Below are positions 59,501 to 62,728 of a stretch of 64,000 nt of DNA, one piece after another. The translations under genes and the position numbers were made by a program. Source of the DNA: Charina bottae (lineage: Eukaryota; Chordata; Lepidosauria; Squamata; Charinaidae). Where the stretch lies: positions 56,937,001 through 57,001,000 of the forward strand of contig JALMGJ010000006.1 of the NCBI GenBank assembly GCA_023362775.1, written 5' to 3'. The notes beneath the pieces are model-generated. The model made no database searches. It saw only the letters and a program-made list of their open reading frames with translations, and had not been told where the DNA came from. Each line of letters starts with the position of its first letter. The stretch's first letter is position 1.

Positions 59501-59964
59501 GTTGTCTGGTATAATACAGTTCAAAATTTACATCTCCCATTTGTAAGTCTGTGGCTGTGATTGGTTTTTTGCACATTTAAGTCAAGCTGTCTATAAAAAT
59601 CTCATTTAGTTTTCCAAACTCTAGCAATTTAACTTTTGCCACTTCTGTATAACTAGGTACTAAAGATCGTTGTTAATGAGAAAGGAGTATCTGCATACAA
59701 GGCACAAATCCTACTAAAGCCACAGAGTAGATGCTCGCCTTAGTAAAGAAACAATAATGAAAAGGCCATTATTTGTTTTTCTTACAGTGTACTCAAACAT
59801 GTGGCAGTGGATTGAGGACACGATTAGTGGTTTGTCAGCTGCCAAATGGCCACATTTTGAATGATCAGAATTGTGAAATATTAGAAAAGCCACCCAACAC
59901 AGCACAATGTAATACACATTTGTGTCCTGGTGAAGTTTCATGGCATCGCGGACCATGGAAATCG
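5853..59964 (+). CDS. ADAMTS20: ADAMTS20 gene, 28 coding exons, 3' end outside the window
   Basis: Secreted zinc metalloprotease of the ADAMTS family (GON-1/ADAMTS9/ADAMTS20 subgroup), which cleaves extracellular-matrix proteoglycans such as versican. Joined exons: 5853-5943, 7033-7379, 19864-20026, 25262-25521, 27100-27183, 31340-31464, 31950-31990, 32308-32413, 33359-33505, 35810-35951, 37885-37989, 41992-42137, 43606-43787, 43877-44013, 45392-45509, 47158-47253, 48553-48719, 48818-48947, 50034-50160, 50506-50716, 51771-51935, 55005-55169, 55957-56079, 56180-56284, 56818-56982, 57190-57480, 58843-59004, 59788-59964. The sum is 4278 nt (1426 codons) with no stop and consistent phases; every intron is GT-AG. 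Domains by residue: signal peptide 1-22, prodomain to 251 (RRKR 248-251), catalytic domain 252 to about 460 (zinc site 401-412, Met-turn M429), disintegrin-like to about 537, TSR1 from 558, cysteine-rich and spacer to about 845, then TSR2-10. The assignment to ADAMTS20 rather than ADAMTS9 rests on remembered family similarity, strongest in the prodomain (NEFGE, YTEVHLG) and spacer. The human protein is about 1.9 kb of codons, so roughly a quarter is missing to the right. No frameshift or lost catalytic residue was seen. Confidence 0.93.
7033..7379 (+). CDS. ADAMTS20: ADAMTS20 exon 2: prodomain
   Basis: Residues 31-146, the bulk of the reprolysin-type propeptide. Visible landmarks are [13 protein letters not shown], then a basic KRRKR (62-66) that could be an extra convertase site, then YTEVHLGN and [10 protein letters not shown]. 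Acceptor TTGCAG precedes 7033 and donor GTAAGC follows 7379; the exon ends in phase 0. Confidence 0.95.
7679..8313. mobile_element. Pogo/Tigger-like MITE, copy 1
   Basis: TIRs CGGGTAGTCCTCGTTTAGC and the complement of CAGGTAGTCCTTGTTTAGC, flanked by TA on both sides (7677-7678, 8314-8315). A TA target site and a CAGGTAGTCC terminus fit Tc1/mariner-pogo-type non-autonomous elements. The 635-bp interior has no transposase frame. Confidence 0.75.
8924..9252. mobile_element. Buster-like hAT MITE, copy 2 (GC-triplet interior)
   Basis: TIR CAGTGCTTTCCAAACTG, right end complement CATAGCTTTCCAAACTG, TSD ctgtaggt at 8916-8923 and 9253-9260. The interior is a run of gcc/ggc triplets with gtgcacggcgg blocks, far richer in CpG than the flanks. 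Confidence 0.9.
9261..11395. other. Intron 2 segment, no feature recognised
   Basis: AT-rich intron. A frame at 11031-11489 runs into the adjacent MITE and shows no protein family, so it is not treated as a gene. Confidence 0.45.
11404..11674. mobile_element. Buster-like hAT MITE, copy 3
   Basis: TIR CAGAGCTTTCCAAACTG, right end complement CAGGGCTTTCCAAAGTT, TSD ctctatag at 11396-11403 and 11675-11682. The interior has inverted 'aacccggaagcgctgat' and 'agcgcttccgggttt' blocks around 11476-11514. Confidence 0.92.
11683..14365. other. Intron 2 segment, no feature recognised
   Basis: AT-rich intron without a convincing repeat border or coding sequence. An exon-like stretch at 12942-13030 was considered and rejected. 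Confidence 0.45.
14374..14617. mobile_element. Buster-like hAT MITE, copy 4
   Basis: TIR CAGAGCTTTCCAAACTT, right end complement CATAGCTTTCCAAAGTG, TSD ccttatag at 14366-14373 and 14618-14625. The centre is a strong palindrome: 'gggggaaccgaaagaag' at about 14465 and its inverse 'cttctttcggttccccc' near 14514. Confidence 0.92.
15575..15818 (-). mobile_element. Sauria-type SINE, head-truncated
   Basis: TSD caaagaact at 15566-15574 and 15819-15827. On the minus strand it ends in cctttacctttacct after 'agagtcagacacaactg', the BovB-like tail. The tRNA-derived head is missing; it starts in the central domain. Confidence 0.85.
15912..16166. mobile_element. Buster-like hAT MITE, copy 5 (GC-triplet interior)
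   Basis: TIR CAGAGCCTTCCAAACTG, right end complement CAGGGCTTTCCAAAGTG, TSD atgtagag at 15904-15911 and 16167-16174. The interior is almost pure G+C with repeated gcgcgc and gccgcc units. Confidence 0.92.
16175..18250. other. Intron 2 segment, only a TTTG microsatellite
   Basis: AT-rich. A (TTTG)n run lies at about 16879-16909. No gene or bounded transposon was recognised. Confidence 0.5.
18252..18438 (+). mobile_element. tRNA-derived SINE, 3' part
   Basis: Shares 'gccggctgggtgacc', 'aactcacctcacagg' and the tail 'ttataaaaataataaagg' with the inverted copies at 24495 and 25557, followed by (AAAT)n. The tRNA-like head is absent here. Confidence 0.7.
18811..19001. repeat. (TATTTA)n and (GATA)n microsatellite block
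   Basis: About 140 bp of TATTTA units from 18811 run directly into about 48 bp of GATA units at 18953-19001. Confidence 0.95.
19030..19560 (-). mobile_element. Diverged L2-like LINE 3' fragment
   Basis: On the plus strand it reads like the reverse of the C-terminal RT region of squamate L2-group LINEs ('aattgtaccagaaactgga', 'cattctgaaccacttgtag'). This is a judgement from remembered consensus, with stops throughout. Confidence 0.4.
19864..20026 (+). CDS. ADAMTS20: ADAMTS20 exon 3: prodomain
   Basis: Residues 147-200. GEYFLEPL followed by an acidic stretch and HLIYRHED is typical of this prodomain. Cys197 (IPCETS) is a candidate cysteine-switch residue. The acceptor is TTTCAG; the donor is GTATAG, weaker than its neighbours. 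It is preceded by a 12.5-kb intron. The exon ends in phase 1. Confidence 0.93.
20231..20638. mobile_element. Pogo/Tigger-like MITE, copy 2
   Basis: TIRs CAGGTAATCCTTGACTTA and the complement of CAGATAGTCCTCGACTTAC, flanked by TA (20229-20230, 20639-20640). The interior repeats 'gttaagtgaat' and 'gtcgtaaag' units. It is shorter than copy 1 and has a different middle. Confidence 0.78.
20641..21615. other. Intron 3 segment, no feature recognised
   Basis: AT-rich. The pyrimidine-rich stretch 21265-21600 could be a decayed LINE on the minus strand but no motif supports this. Confidence 0.4.
21616..22925 (+). mobile_element. Diverged L2-clade LINE with internal deletion
   Basis: The first part matches the endonuclease region of the 38273-41571 element ('gattgggcctagaggaggg', 'gaactgtgccca'). 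After about 22310 it jumps to the late RT region ('ctgcccttgaagaccactc' against 'ctacccttgaagactatcc'). It ends in an AAAC-rich tail near 22925. Many stops. Confidence 0.72.
22935..23480 (-). mobile_element. L2-like LINE RT fragment, minus strand
   Basis: The complementary strand holds a decayed '[11 protein letters not shown]' (RT motif A region) and the text around 23255-23310 reads as the reverse of the YMKPLG/NIY segment. Old and full of changes. Confidence 0.5.
24495..24838 (-). mobile_element. tRNA-derived SINE with internal duplication
   Basis: On the minus strand the head 'tggtctagtggttaaggtg' is a box-A-like promoter and 'gagttctagtcc' a box-B-like one. The 3' end is 'aataataaaggcgggatag' plus (AAAT)n. 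A block of about 100 bp ('ggtcacccagc...ggctttcatgcctaagg') occurs twice. Confidence 0.75.
25262..25521 (+). CDS. ADAMTS20: ADAMTS20 exon 4: end of prodomain, furin site, start of catalytic domain
   Basis: Residues 201-287. The furin-type site RRKR lies at 248-251, followed by [15 protein letters not shown], the conserved first strand of the metalloprotease, and ILTLMS-like VLTLMSI. Donor GTAAGT at 25522. A SINE begins only about 35 bp downstream. Confidence 0.96.
25557..25809 (-). mobile_element. tRNA-derived SINE next to exon 4
   Basis: Same family as 24495-24838 with head and tail present. It lies 35 bp past the donor of exon 4, in antisense orientation to ADAMTS20. Confidence 0.75.
25810..27099. 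other. Rest of intron 4, nothing recognised
   Basis: AT-rich intron with no bounded element seen between the SINE and exon 5. Confidence 0.5.
27100..27183 (+). CDS. ADAMTS20: ADAMTS20 exon 5: catalytic domain
   Basis: Residues 288-315, [12 protein letters not shown] followed by a beta-strand segment [13 protein letters not shown]. 84 nt, phase 0 at both ends, acceptor TTTTAG-like (ATTTAG), donor GTAAGA. Confidence 0.94.
27566..30787 (-). mobile_element. BovB LINE (RTE clade), full length
   Basis: 3222 bp bounded by an 11-bp TSD tccttcacttt (27555-27565, 30788-30798). It contains one 1010-codon EN-RT frame, a short 5' leader (30607-30787) and a 3' end with CAAC-rich terminus. The length matches a complete BovB. 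It lies antisense in ADAMTS20 intron 5. Confidence 0.95.
27574..30606 (-). CDS. BovB endonuclease-reverse transcriptase, apparently intact
   Basis: 1010 codons, start MDQYNQ, stop TAA at 27574. The AP-type endonuclease shows GTWNVRSM (73-80), SELKWTG (103-109), GDWNAKVG (208-215) and SDH (301-303). The RT shows FIDYSKAFD (653-661), [10 protein letters not shown] (711-720) and YADD (755-758). The C-terminal region has [20 protein letters not shown] in family form. It nicks target DNA and copies its RNA there. No frameshift or stop was seen, so the copy may be coding-competent. Confidence 0.94.
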   Translation of the reverse strand: MDQYNQRYVGIPSEDGTPRSEDGQNATGEEQRIRSTSPRRDDAASSKPKGRLAADGAGGERRIRCSKDQHTIGTWNVRSMSQGKLDVVIGEMSRLNIDILGVSELKWTGMGHFTSDDHQIYYCGQEDHRRNGVAFIINNKVAKAVLGYNPKNDRMISIRIQGKPFNITVIQIYAPTTDAEEAEVDQFYEDLQHLLDNTPKRDVIFITGDWNAKVGSQTTPGITGKHGLGEQNEAGHRLIEFCQDNSLCITNTLFQQPKRRLYTWTSPDGRHRNQIDYILCSQRWRTSIQSVKTRPGADCSSDHELLIAKFRIRLKRIGKTHRSVRYELTNIPKEYAVEVKNRFKGLDLVDRVPEELWTEVCNIVQEAATKNVPKKKKTKKARWLSAETLEVAQERRKAKGNSDRGRYAQLNAKFQRLARRDKELFLNKQCAEVEEDNRIGRTRDLFQKIRNIGGKFQAKMGMIKNKDGKDLTEAEEIKKRWQEYTEDLYRKDNNIGDSFDGVVSELEPDILKSEVEWALRSIANNKAAGDDGIPAELFKILQDDAVKVMHAICQQIWKTQEWPSDWKKSTYIPIPKKGSTKECSNYRTVALISHASKVMLKILQGRLQQFMERELPDVQAGFRKGRGTRDQIANIRWIMEKAREFQKNIYFCFIDYSKAFDCVDHNKLWQVLGGMGIPRHLVCLLRNLYNDQVATVRTEHGTTDWFKIRKGVRQGCILSPYLFNLYAEHIMRHAGLEESKAGVKIAGRNINNLRYADDTTLMAESEEELRSLMTKVKEESAKAGLQLNLKKTKIMATSLIDDWQIEGEKVEAVTDFVFLGAKITADADCSQEIRRRLLLGRRAMANLDKIVKSRDITLTTKVRIVKAMVFPVVTYGCESWTIRKAEQRKIDAFELWCWRTILRVPWTARRSNQSILQEIKPDCSLEGMILKAKLKYFGHIMRRQDTLEKKLMLGKVEGKRKRGRPRARWMDGILEVTDSTIGELGMVTADRKLWRGLVHEVTKSRKRLNE
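30799..31339. other. Rest of intron 5, nothing recognised
   Basis: AT-rich sequence between the BovB TSD and exon 6, with no repeat or gene identified. Confidence 0.5.
31340..31464 (+). CDS. ADAMTS20: ADAMTS20 exon 6: catalytic domain
   Basis: Residues 316-356, including [17 protein letters not shown] and [13 protein letters not shown], the conserved segment ahead of the active-site helix. Acceptor TACAG before 31340 and donor GTACAA. Ends in phase 2. Confidence 0.95.
31950..31990 (+). CDS. ADAMTS20: ADAMTS20 exon 7: catalytic domain microexon
   Basis: A 41-nt exon too short to stand out as a reading frame. It encodes [14 protein letters not shown] (357-370) and joins exon 6 (phase 2) to exon 8 (phase 1) exactly. 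Acceptor TTGAAG, donor GTAAGT. Confidence 0.93.
32183..32239. repeat. (CA)n microsatellite
   Basis: Imperfect CA/CATA dinucleotide run in intron 7, 69 bp upstream of exon 8. Confidence 0.95.
32308..32413 (+). CDS. ADAMTS20: ADAMTS20 exon 8: zinc-binding helix
   Basis: Residues 371-405, [19 protein letters not shown] then VAHELGH: H401, E402 and H405 are the first zinc ligands and the general base. The donor is placed at 32414 (GTAAGT) rather than the GTGTAA two bases earlier, because the better site also keeps the frame. Ends in phase 2. Confidence 0.96.
32712..32998. mobile_element. Buster-like hAT MITE, copy 6 (GC-triplet interior)
   Basis: TIR CAGGGCTTTCCAAAGTG, right end complement CAGAGCTTTCCAAACTG, TSD ctttaatg at 32704-32711 and 32999-33006. 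The interior is ggc/gcg-rich like copies 2 and 5, and its right part is the inverse of the left part of copies 3 and 5 ('tttgtgtcgcgacacacag'). Confidence 0.93.
33359..33505 (+). CDS. ADAMTS20: ADAMTS20 exon 9: third zinc ligand and Met-turn
   Basis: Residues 406-454. VFNIPHDD supplies the third zinc histidine H411 and the family Asp412; NVMAPTL contains the Met-turn M429. [13 protein letters not shown] is the C-terminal helix of the domain. Donor GTGAGT at 33506, phase 2. Confidence 0.96.
33795..34033 (-). repeat. LTR-like interspersed repeat, copy 2
   Basis: Matches 1628-1884 over its whole length, including 'tgtaaggtagaacaataaag' on the minus strand and the C-rich 'accccctcctccttcgccc' block. 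No coding part is attached and the borders are unclear. Confidence 0.45.
34034..34981. other. Intron 9 segment, nothing recognised
   Basis: Could be a continuation of the LTR-like repeat at its left end, but copy 1 gives no match beyond 34033. Confidence 0.4.
35020..35085 (-). ncRNA. Hammerhead-ribozyme-like motif, copy 2
   Basis: Minus strand: CUCA, CUGAAGA, stem II GCUCCUU/AAGGAGC, GAAAC, GUUUCCAC, UGAG. CUCA and UGAG can pair as the outer part of helix I. Confidence 0.5.
35154..35215 (+). ncRNA. Hammerhead-ribozyme-like motif, copy 3
   Basis: Same motif on the plus strand, facing away from copy 2. The two arms are inverted repeats, so a long transcript would fold into one hairpin. Confidence 0.5.
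35291..35809. other. End of intron 9, nothing recognised
   Basis: AT-rich sequence up to the acceptor of exon 10. Confidence 0.5.
35810..35951 (+). CDS. ADAMTS20: ADAMTS20 exon 10: disintegrin-like region
   Basis: Residues 455-502, [13 protein letters not shown] through [26 protein letters not shown], the ADAMTS disintegrin-like module. Acceptor TTACAG, donor GTAAGT. Ends in phase 0. Confidence 0.96.
35952..37168. other. Intron 10 segment, no assigned feature
   Basis: The stretch 36700-37160 has an AATAAA on the minus strand near 36965 and could be a decayed retroelement end, but no partner copy is in the window. Confidence 0.35.
37182..37472 (-). mobile_element. tRNA-derived SINE, second family
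   Basis: TSD tacatttagagaa at 37169-37181 and 37473-37485. On the minus strand the head reads 'tggtgcagagtggtaggcgg' (box A) and 'gagttcgatccc' (box B). The body contains 'ggcaatggcaaaccaccct' and ends near 'ggggaacctttcaattcct'. Different from the Sauria SINEs. The repeat name was not assigned. Confidence 0.85.
37885..37989 (+). CDS. ADAMTS20: ADAMTS20 exon 11: disintegrin-like region
   Basis: Residues 503-537, [18 protein letters not shown] then [14 protein letters not shown]. 105 nt, phase 0 at both ends, acceptor TGACAG, donor GTAAGA. Confidence 0.96.
38142..38270. mobile_element. Pogo/Tigger-like MITE, right-end fragment
   Basis: Ends in 'gttaaacaaggactacctg' followed by TA, as copy 1 does. 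The left end is not recognisable. It directly abuts the L2 element. Confidence 0.6.
38290..41367 (+). pseudogene. L2 endonuclease-reverse transcriptase with two in-frame stops
   Basis: One continuous frame apart from TAG at 39652-39654 and TGA at 39760-39762, both in the linker between domains. Endonuclease motifs: [37 protein letters not shown] motifs: [37 protein letters not shown]. The stop codon is at 41365. The [12 protein letters not shown] form of motif A is the reason for placing it with L2 rather than CR1; this is from memory of the families. The rest of the frame is well kept, so inactivation looks recent. Confidence 0.85.
41521..41571. repeat. (AT)n and (AAAT)n tail microsatellite
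   Basis: Simple repeat at the 3' end of the L2 element. Confidence 0.95.
41992..42137 (+). CDS. ADAMTS20: ADAMTS20 exon 12: TSR1
   Basis: Residues 538-585. [11 protein letters not shown] closes the disintegrin-like part. [18 protein letters not shown] begins the first thrombospondin type 1 repeat, with the W-x-x-W C-mannosylation and C-x-x-T-C-G O-fucosylation patterns. Donor GTATGT at 42138, phase 2. Confidence 0.96.
42275..42319. repeat. (ATTCC)n microsatellite
   Basis: About nine copies of the pentamer in intron 12. Confidence 0.95.
42446..43116 (+). pseudogene. Poly(A)-tailed retrocopy of an unidentified transcript
   Basis: Flanked by an 18-bp TSD aaaaactggccatttcag (42428-42445, 43117-43134). 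It ends in a run of 17 A with AATAAA at about 43089, the expected spacing of a polyadenylation signal. No LINE or SINE body was recognised and no long frame, so it looks like a 5'-truncated copy of a 3' UTR made by L1-type machinery. The parent gene is unknown. Confidence 0.72.
43606..43787 (+). CDS. ADAMTS20: ADAMTS20 exon 13: end of TSR1, cysteine-rich region
   Basis: Residues 586-646, [21 protein letters not shown] then [15 protein letters not shown] and VRWLPKYSG. Acceptor ATTAG, donor GTAAGT. Phase 2 in, phase 1 out. Confidence 0.96.
43877..44013 (+). CDS. ADAMTS20: ADAMTS20 exon 14: cysteine-rich region
   Basis: Residues 647-692, [20 protein letters not shown] and [20 protein letters not shown]. 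The intron before it is only 89 bp, the shortest in the window. Acceptor CTACAG, donor GTAATT. Confidence 0.96.
44014..45391. other. Intron 14, nothing recognised
   Basis: AT-rich, no bounded repeat or coding segment seen. Confidence 0.5.
45392..45509 (+). CDS. ADAMTS20: ADAMTS20 exon 15: end of cysteine-rich region
   Basis: Residues 693-731, [27 protein letters not shown] in short form, the family hallmark just before the spacer. Acceptor TTTTAG, donor GTAAGC. Ends in phase 1. Confidence 0.95.
45510..47157. other. Intron 15, nothing recognised
   Basis: AT-rich intron. The short open frames at 45555-47011 show no family motifs. Confidence 0.5.
47158..47253 (+). CDS. ADAMTS20: ADAMTS20 exon 16: spacer
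   Basis: Residues 732-763, [18 protein letters not shown] and [12 protein letters not shown], the start of the ADAMTS spacer, which carries substrate-binding exosites in related enzymes. Acceptor TTTCAG, donor GTAAAC. Confidence 0.94.
47448..48330 (-). repeat. Unassigned LINE-like repeat, copy 1, split by a SINE
   Basis: The part around 47936-48010 ('tagctacattcaaggaga') matches 51269-51340 ('tagctacattaagagaaa'), and the terminal GAATT-rich simple repeat at 47448 matches 'caattcaattcaatttatt' at 52504 in kind. A Sauria SINE is inserted at 47585-47941. Confidence 0.5.
47598..47928 (+). mobile_element. Sauria-type SINE, full length
   Basis: TSD tataacaaaattt at 47585-47597 and 47929-47941. 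Head 'tggctcagtggttaagacg' is box-A-like. The central part contains 'ggtaccatttcggtgggaag', and the tail is 'agagtcagacatgactg' then CCTTTA repeats. Confidence 0.9.
48553..48719 (+). CDS. ADAMTS20: ADAMTS20 exon 17: spacer
   Basis: Residues 764-819, [33 protein letters not shown] and NILLQ. Acceptor GTTTAG, donor GTGAAT. Ends in phase 0. One N-glycosylation sequon (NNT) is visible. Confidence 0.95.
48818..48947 (+). CDS. ADAMTS20: ADAMTS20 exon 18: end of spacer, start of TSR2
   Basis: Residues 820-862, [20 protein letters not shown] ends the spacer and [15 protein letters not shown] opens TSR2. The intron before is 98 bp. Acceptor GTTTAG, donor GTATCA. Confidence 0.94.
48948..50033. other. 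Intron 18, nothing recognised
   Basis: AT-rich. A short direct repeat 'ttcattatatcaacag' occurs at about 49308 and 49332. Confidence 0.5.
50034..50160 (+). CDS. ADAMTS20: ADAMTS20 exon 19: TSR2
   Basis: Residues 863-904, [20 protein letters not shown] and LCNTECEL, the body of TSR2. Acceptor TTTAAG, donor GTAAAT, ends in phase 2. It has few of the usual Trp residues, so it was identified by phase continuity and cysteine spacing. Confidence 0.92.
50506..50716 (+). CDS. ADAMTS20: ADAMTS20 exon 20: TSR3, start of TSR4
   Basis: Residues 905-975, [20 protein letters not shown] and [17 protein letters not shown] form TSR3; SWHYTGWSE is the tryptophan ladder of TSR4. Acceptor TTGTAG, donor GTACAT, phase 0. 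Confidence 0.95.
51128..51690 (-). repeat. Unassigned LINE-like repeat, copy 2
   Basis: Begins with 'taatttattacagccatag', similar to 52511, and shares the 51269-51340 block with copy 1. No coding sequence is preserved. Confidence 0.5.
51771..51935 (+). CDS. ADAMTS20: ADAMTS20 exon 21: TSR4, start of TSR5
   Basis: Residues 976-1030, beginning [20 protein letters not shown] and ending SWMASDWSE. 165 nt, phase 0 at both ends. Acceptor ATCAG, donor GTATTG. Confidence 0.96.
52711..52837 (-). mobile_element. 127-bp PLE fragment with hammerhead-like motif
   Basis: On the minus strand it starts at CAGACTGAAGAAGC and runs to 'gaaccttcataga', the same 3' end as the PLE at 2392. TSD ttaaaagtata at 52700-52710 and 52838-52848 is possible, but the right flank repeats this unit, so the border is uncertain. 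Confidence 0.75.
52769..52828 (-). ncRNA. Hammerhead-ribozyme-like motif, copy 4
   Basis: CUGAAGA, perfect stem II GCUCCUU/AAGGAGC, GAAACGUUUCCACUGAG on the minus strand, as in the other copies. The 5' strand of helix I is cut short by the insertion border. Confidence 0.45.
53368..53703 (-). mobile_element. Sauria-type SINE, full length
   Basis: The tRNA-like head is at the right end ('tggctcagtgggtaagacg' on the minus strand), with box B 'ggttcgaatcc' and tail 'agagtcggacacgactg' then CCTTTACC. A short TSD cagggta is possible (53361-53367, 53704-53710). Confidence 0.88.
53871..54204 (-). mobile_element. Sauria-type SINE, full length
   Basis: TSD attatcaaatta at 53859-53870 and 54205-54216. 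Head, box B 'aggttcgaatcc' and the BovB-like tail are all present. Very similar to the copy 170 bp to the left. Confidence 0.92.
54217..55004. other. End of intron 21, nothing recognised
   Basis: AT-rich sequence before exon 22. Confidence 0.5.
55005..55169 (+). CDS. ADAMTS20: ADAMTS20 exon 22: TSR5, start of TSR6
   Basis: Residues 1031-1085, [20 protein letters not shown] through [11 protein letters not shown]. 165 nt, phase 0-0. Acceptor TTACAG, donor GTAAGT. Confidence 0.95.
55170..55956. other. Intron 22, only a (TG)n run
   Basis: (TG)n at about 55364-55388 and AAAATA repeats near 55480. Nothing else recognised. Confidence 0.6.
55957..56079 (+). CDS. ADAMTS20: ADAMTS20 exon 23: TSR6
   Basis: Residues 1086-1126, [20 protein letters not shown] to RPSDRQ. 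123 nt, phase 0-0. Acceptor TTTAG, donor GTAACA. The remaining cysteines of TSR6 come from exon 24. Confidence 0.95.
56180..56284 (+). CDS. ADAMTS20: ADAMTS20 exon 24: end of TSR6, start of TSR7
   Basis: Residues 1127-1161. ECDMFCPE completes TSR6, a linker follows, and QWRYGSWTP starts TSR7. 105 nt after a 100-bp intron. Acceptor AAAG, donor GTAAGT. Confidence 0.92.
56285..56817. other. Intron 24, only an (AT)n run
   Basis: (AT)n at about 56753-56771, close to the acceptor of exon 25. The rest is unremarkable. Confidence 0.6.
56818..56982 (+). CDS. ADAMTS20: ADAMTS20 exon 25: TSR7, start of TSR8
   Basis: Residues 1162-1216, [20 protein letters not shown] through VWQAGSWSP. 165 nt, phase 0-0. 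Acceptor TTGCAG, donor GTAAAT. Confidence 0.96.
57190..57480 (+). CDS. ADAMTS20: ADAMTS20 exon 26: TSR8, linker, start of TSR9
   Basis: Residues 1217-1313, the longest TSR exon here after exon 2. [20 protein letters not shown] makes TSR8. A His/Ser/Pro-rich linker of about 45 residues follows, then QWRTGPWGA of TSR9. Acceptor GGTCAG, donor GTAAGT. Confidence 0.95.
57985..58520 (-). repeat. Old interspersed repeat, family not assigned
   Basis: The text around 58190-58330 ('tagcttgatcctccatgaat', then a segment on loss of 'tttaattatgtgctttgtg') resembles a widespread amniote repeat that I recall but cannot name safely. Borders are approximate. Confidence 0.4.
58843..59004 (+). CDS. ADAMTS20: ADAMTS20 exon 27: TSR9, start of TSR10
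   Basis: Residues 1314-1367, [20 protein letters not shown] through IWNYGSWGE. 162 nt, phase 0-0. Acceptor TTCCAG, donor GTAAGA. Confidence 0.96.
59017..59061. repeat. (ATGT)n microsatellite
   Basis: About eleven tetramer units, 13 bp past the donor of exon 27. Confidence 0.95.
59788..59964 (+). CDS. ADAMTS20: ADAMTS20 exon 28: TSR10, start of TSR11
   Basis: Residues 1368-1426, [20 protein letters not shown] through SWHRGPWKS, where the frame reaches donor GTACGA in phase 0. No further TSR exon was found up to 64000, so the rest of the gene lies to the right. Confidence 0.94.
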
Positions 59965-62713
59965 GTACGATAGTATTCAAAACCATGTTTATTTTTATCT
60001 TTTCCCTCTGAATTCCTTTTCATTATATAGAAGATTTATTCAAATTTAAGAAAAATGGTGCCTTCAGTTATATTTTGTATTATAATCCAATACATGATCT
60101 TATACCTCTGTTCTGTAAATACTCTACTTCATCATGCTCTGGGAAATAGATAATCAGGGGCAACTGTTCCATTTCCCTTAACAGGAATTAATATAGTCTA
60201 TTAAAAACATTCATATTTATGATCAAGTTTTAATGAAGTTTTTCTTACAAAGTCATTTTTAAAATGTAGAATCTTGGTTTGGTTTAGAAGCCAGCATGAT
60301 GTTTTTAATAATATCTGTATATTAATATTGTAAATAGAAATAAATACTCTAAAGTATTTTATATTTAGCTTGTTTCCCTGAGTTCAGTAATATAAAACTA
60401 TGCCATTTATAGTGTATGATAACATTTGTATATTAAATGCAAAAATTCCTTGGAAATATTATTTTTATTGTAAAAATATGTATGTGATTATGACACCTCC
60501 TCGGTTTATCAATGCCCTTGTTGAATATGGTGAACATAAGCCTAGAATTGCATGCTTTCCCTTCCTGCTTGTGTAGGAAGAAAATATTTTAAAGTTCTCT
60601 TCCTGGTACCTATAAAGCAGAGTTGTCCAGGTTCAGATTAAATTAGAAGCTTTAAATCACCTATAAAGTATTAAATCCAGAGCATGTGTGGACACTTGTT
60701 TATTCTTACATTTAACTATTACCAAATATTTTGGGATAGTACCCACCCCATTGTGTAATTTGGATCACAGATTTTAAGCAGTTTTCTAGTTGCTTTTCTT
60801 TCATTTATCGATATACGGGTCACATCATCCTTCTTCTGTGTTTTTAGATTTCAGCCTCTTTGAATAAGAAGTTAACTGCCACCTCCTGTTGGTTTCATTA
60901 AGCAAAAGGGTCAAATCAGGAGTGTACATATGTGTGTGTTTGCATGTATGTATGTAATATTTATTTGATCTGTGTTAACATAAAGATAGAACTTTGTGTC
61001 ATGGAAGTTTCTTCTTTATCTTTTTATATATTGCTTAAAATATTTATATTTTTATAGAGTTTTTATACTAAAAGGGAAATCAGGATCTTGGCTTACAGTA
61101 CCAATTACAATTTTATACCTCTTCCTGTGCTGCTGCATTTCGTTACCTCATTAAGAAATTTGTGCAGTGGTTTGGTTATTAACTAAGCTTCTCTGTGTAC
61201 TGAAAATATTTATTACTGTGGAATAACTCACATGATTCAGTTGACAAGAAATTGGAACATTTGACATACAATCCAGCATAATGATATTGGAAAAGAATAA
61301 AAAAAGACATTTCTCAAGCTCCATAACACATTAAATATGTTTATTGTATCACTTTTAAAACACAGTGTCTATGTTGATGTCATATTGCATTGTCATGAAC
61401 AAAATAAACAATTACTAATTTATACCTAATAGCATAATTTAATCCTATGTATGTGATTTGATATCTGTGAAATAATATTGCTTTTCTTTGTTTTTGTGGC
61501 TTCATTGTTGTGGCTATGTTTATAATTAAATGTGCTTTTATTAATGCACCCTTTGTTTTGGATCCCTGGTTAATCAGAATTAACTATTGATGTTGAAGTG
61601 TTTTTTTAACCTTTTTAAAAGCAATATATGTTTCCAGTGTCATTATTTTAAAGAGGATAATTGTTATACTGTACCTAAACAATTAAAGATTTAAATACTG
61701 GAGTTTGTCCTGTACTTCATGGGTGGGCTTAATATTCCTTTTCCAAAATATATTCTGAACCATGGAGATAATTCCATGCATATGTATTTATGTTGAATGC
61801 TATTTATTGACTCATTTTTGGTAGCAGAATTAACATTTTAGCCAGAATTGGAACATTTACTGTGCTGTCTTATGTACACTTACCTAAAAATAAATGTCAT
61901 TGAAAACTGGGATGCTGAGTACATGTGCAGAGGACGTTAACAGTGTTAAACTACTTTTATTCCACTTGCAGCCTTAAGGCCACATGCTACCTGTGGCCCA
62001 GTTTTATGTCCTTAGTGATAATGTCACTATAAGTGCTGAAAACTGAGTAGTGAAACTCACGAGCATAAGCCTGAAACTGGCACATAGCAGTTAAGAACAA
62101 ATAAAACCTATAAATGACCCTGAACATAATTTTCCCATTTTGCAGCATTGACCCCCTCCCCAAATATTGTGTGTAGCCCTTGACCACCAAAACTTTTCCC
62201 ATCCTAGCATTATGAAGTACTGTATATTTGGTAGTAACATCTTAGATATTACTAACTGCAAAACTGTGTAAGCCATGAAACAGAGCAGTGAAATCAACAT
62301 TCTAACACATATCCAGTTATGATAAGCATTTCAGTGGAAAACGTTGGTAAAGAATGCACTTAATACTGTGATACATAATTCTTGACTCTAACGTTTAACA
62401 AATTATACATCCAGTAATATTATTTTGCACTGATAAAGCAAGGTGTTTTAAAACAATTTTTCCCGGAAGCATTGCTCACAATAGTTTTGCCTTTTTTGTT
62501 TGAATGCATGCACACATCCAATATTTGATTTACCTGACTTAATAACTAGCATTGAATTATGATTGGGAAGGGCACTGCACAGAGAGCTAATTTCCTTAGG
62601 TAATTGGAATAGGGGGATACATACATAGTAAACTATCCAGCTAATAATCAGATTTAAACTGATAGCACTGGTCTGAGTTAAAAGCAAAAAACTGTAGTTG
62701 CCTTTTCTGCAGT
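59965..62713. other. Intron 28 segment, nothing recognised
   Basis: Very AT-rich. It was searched for the C-x-x-T-C-G exon pattern of TSR11 and none was found. Confidence 0.55.
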
Positions 62714-62728
62714 AGAACTTTAAAATAA

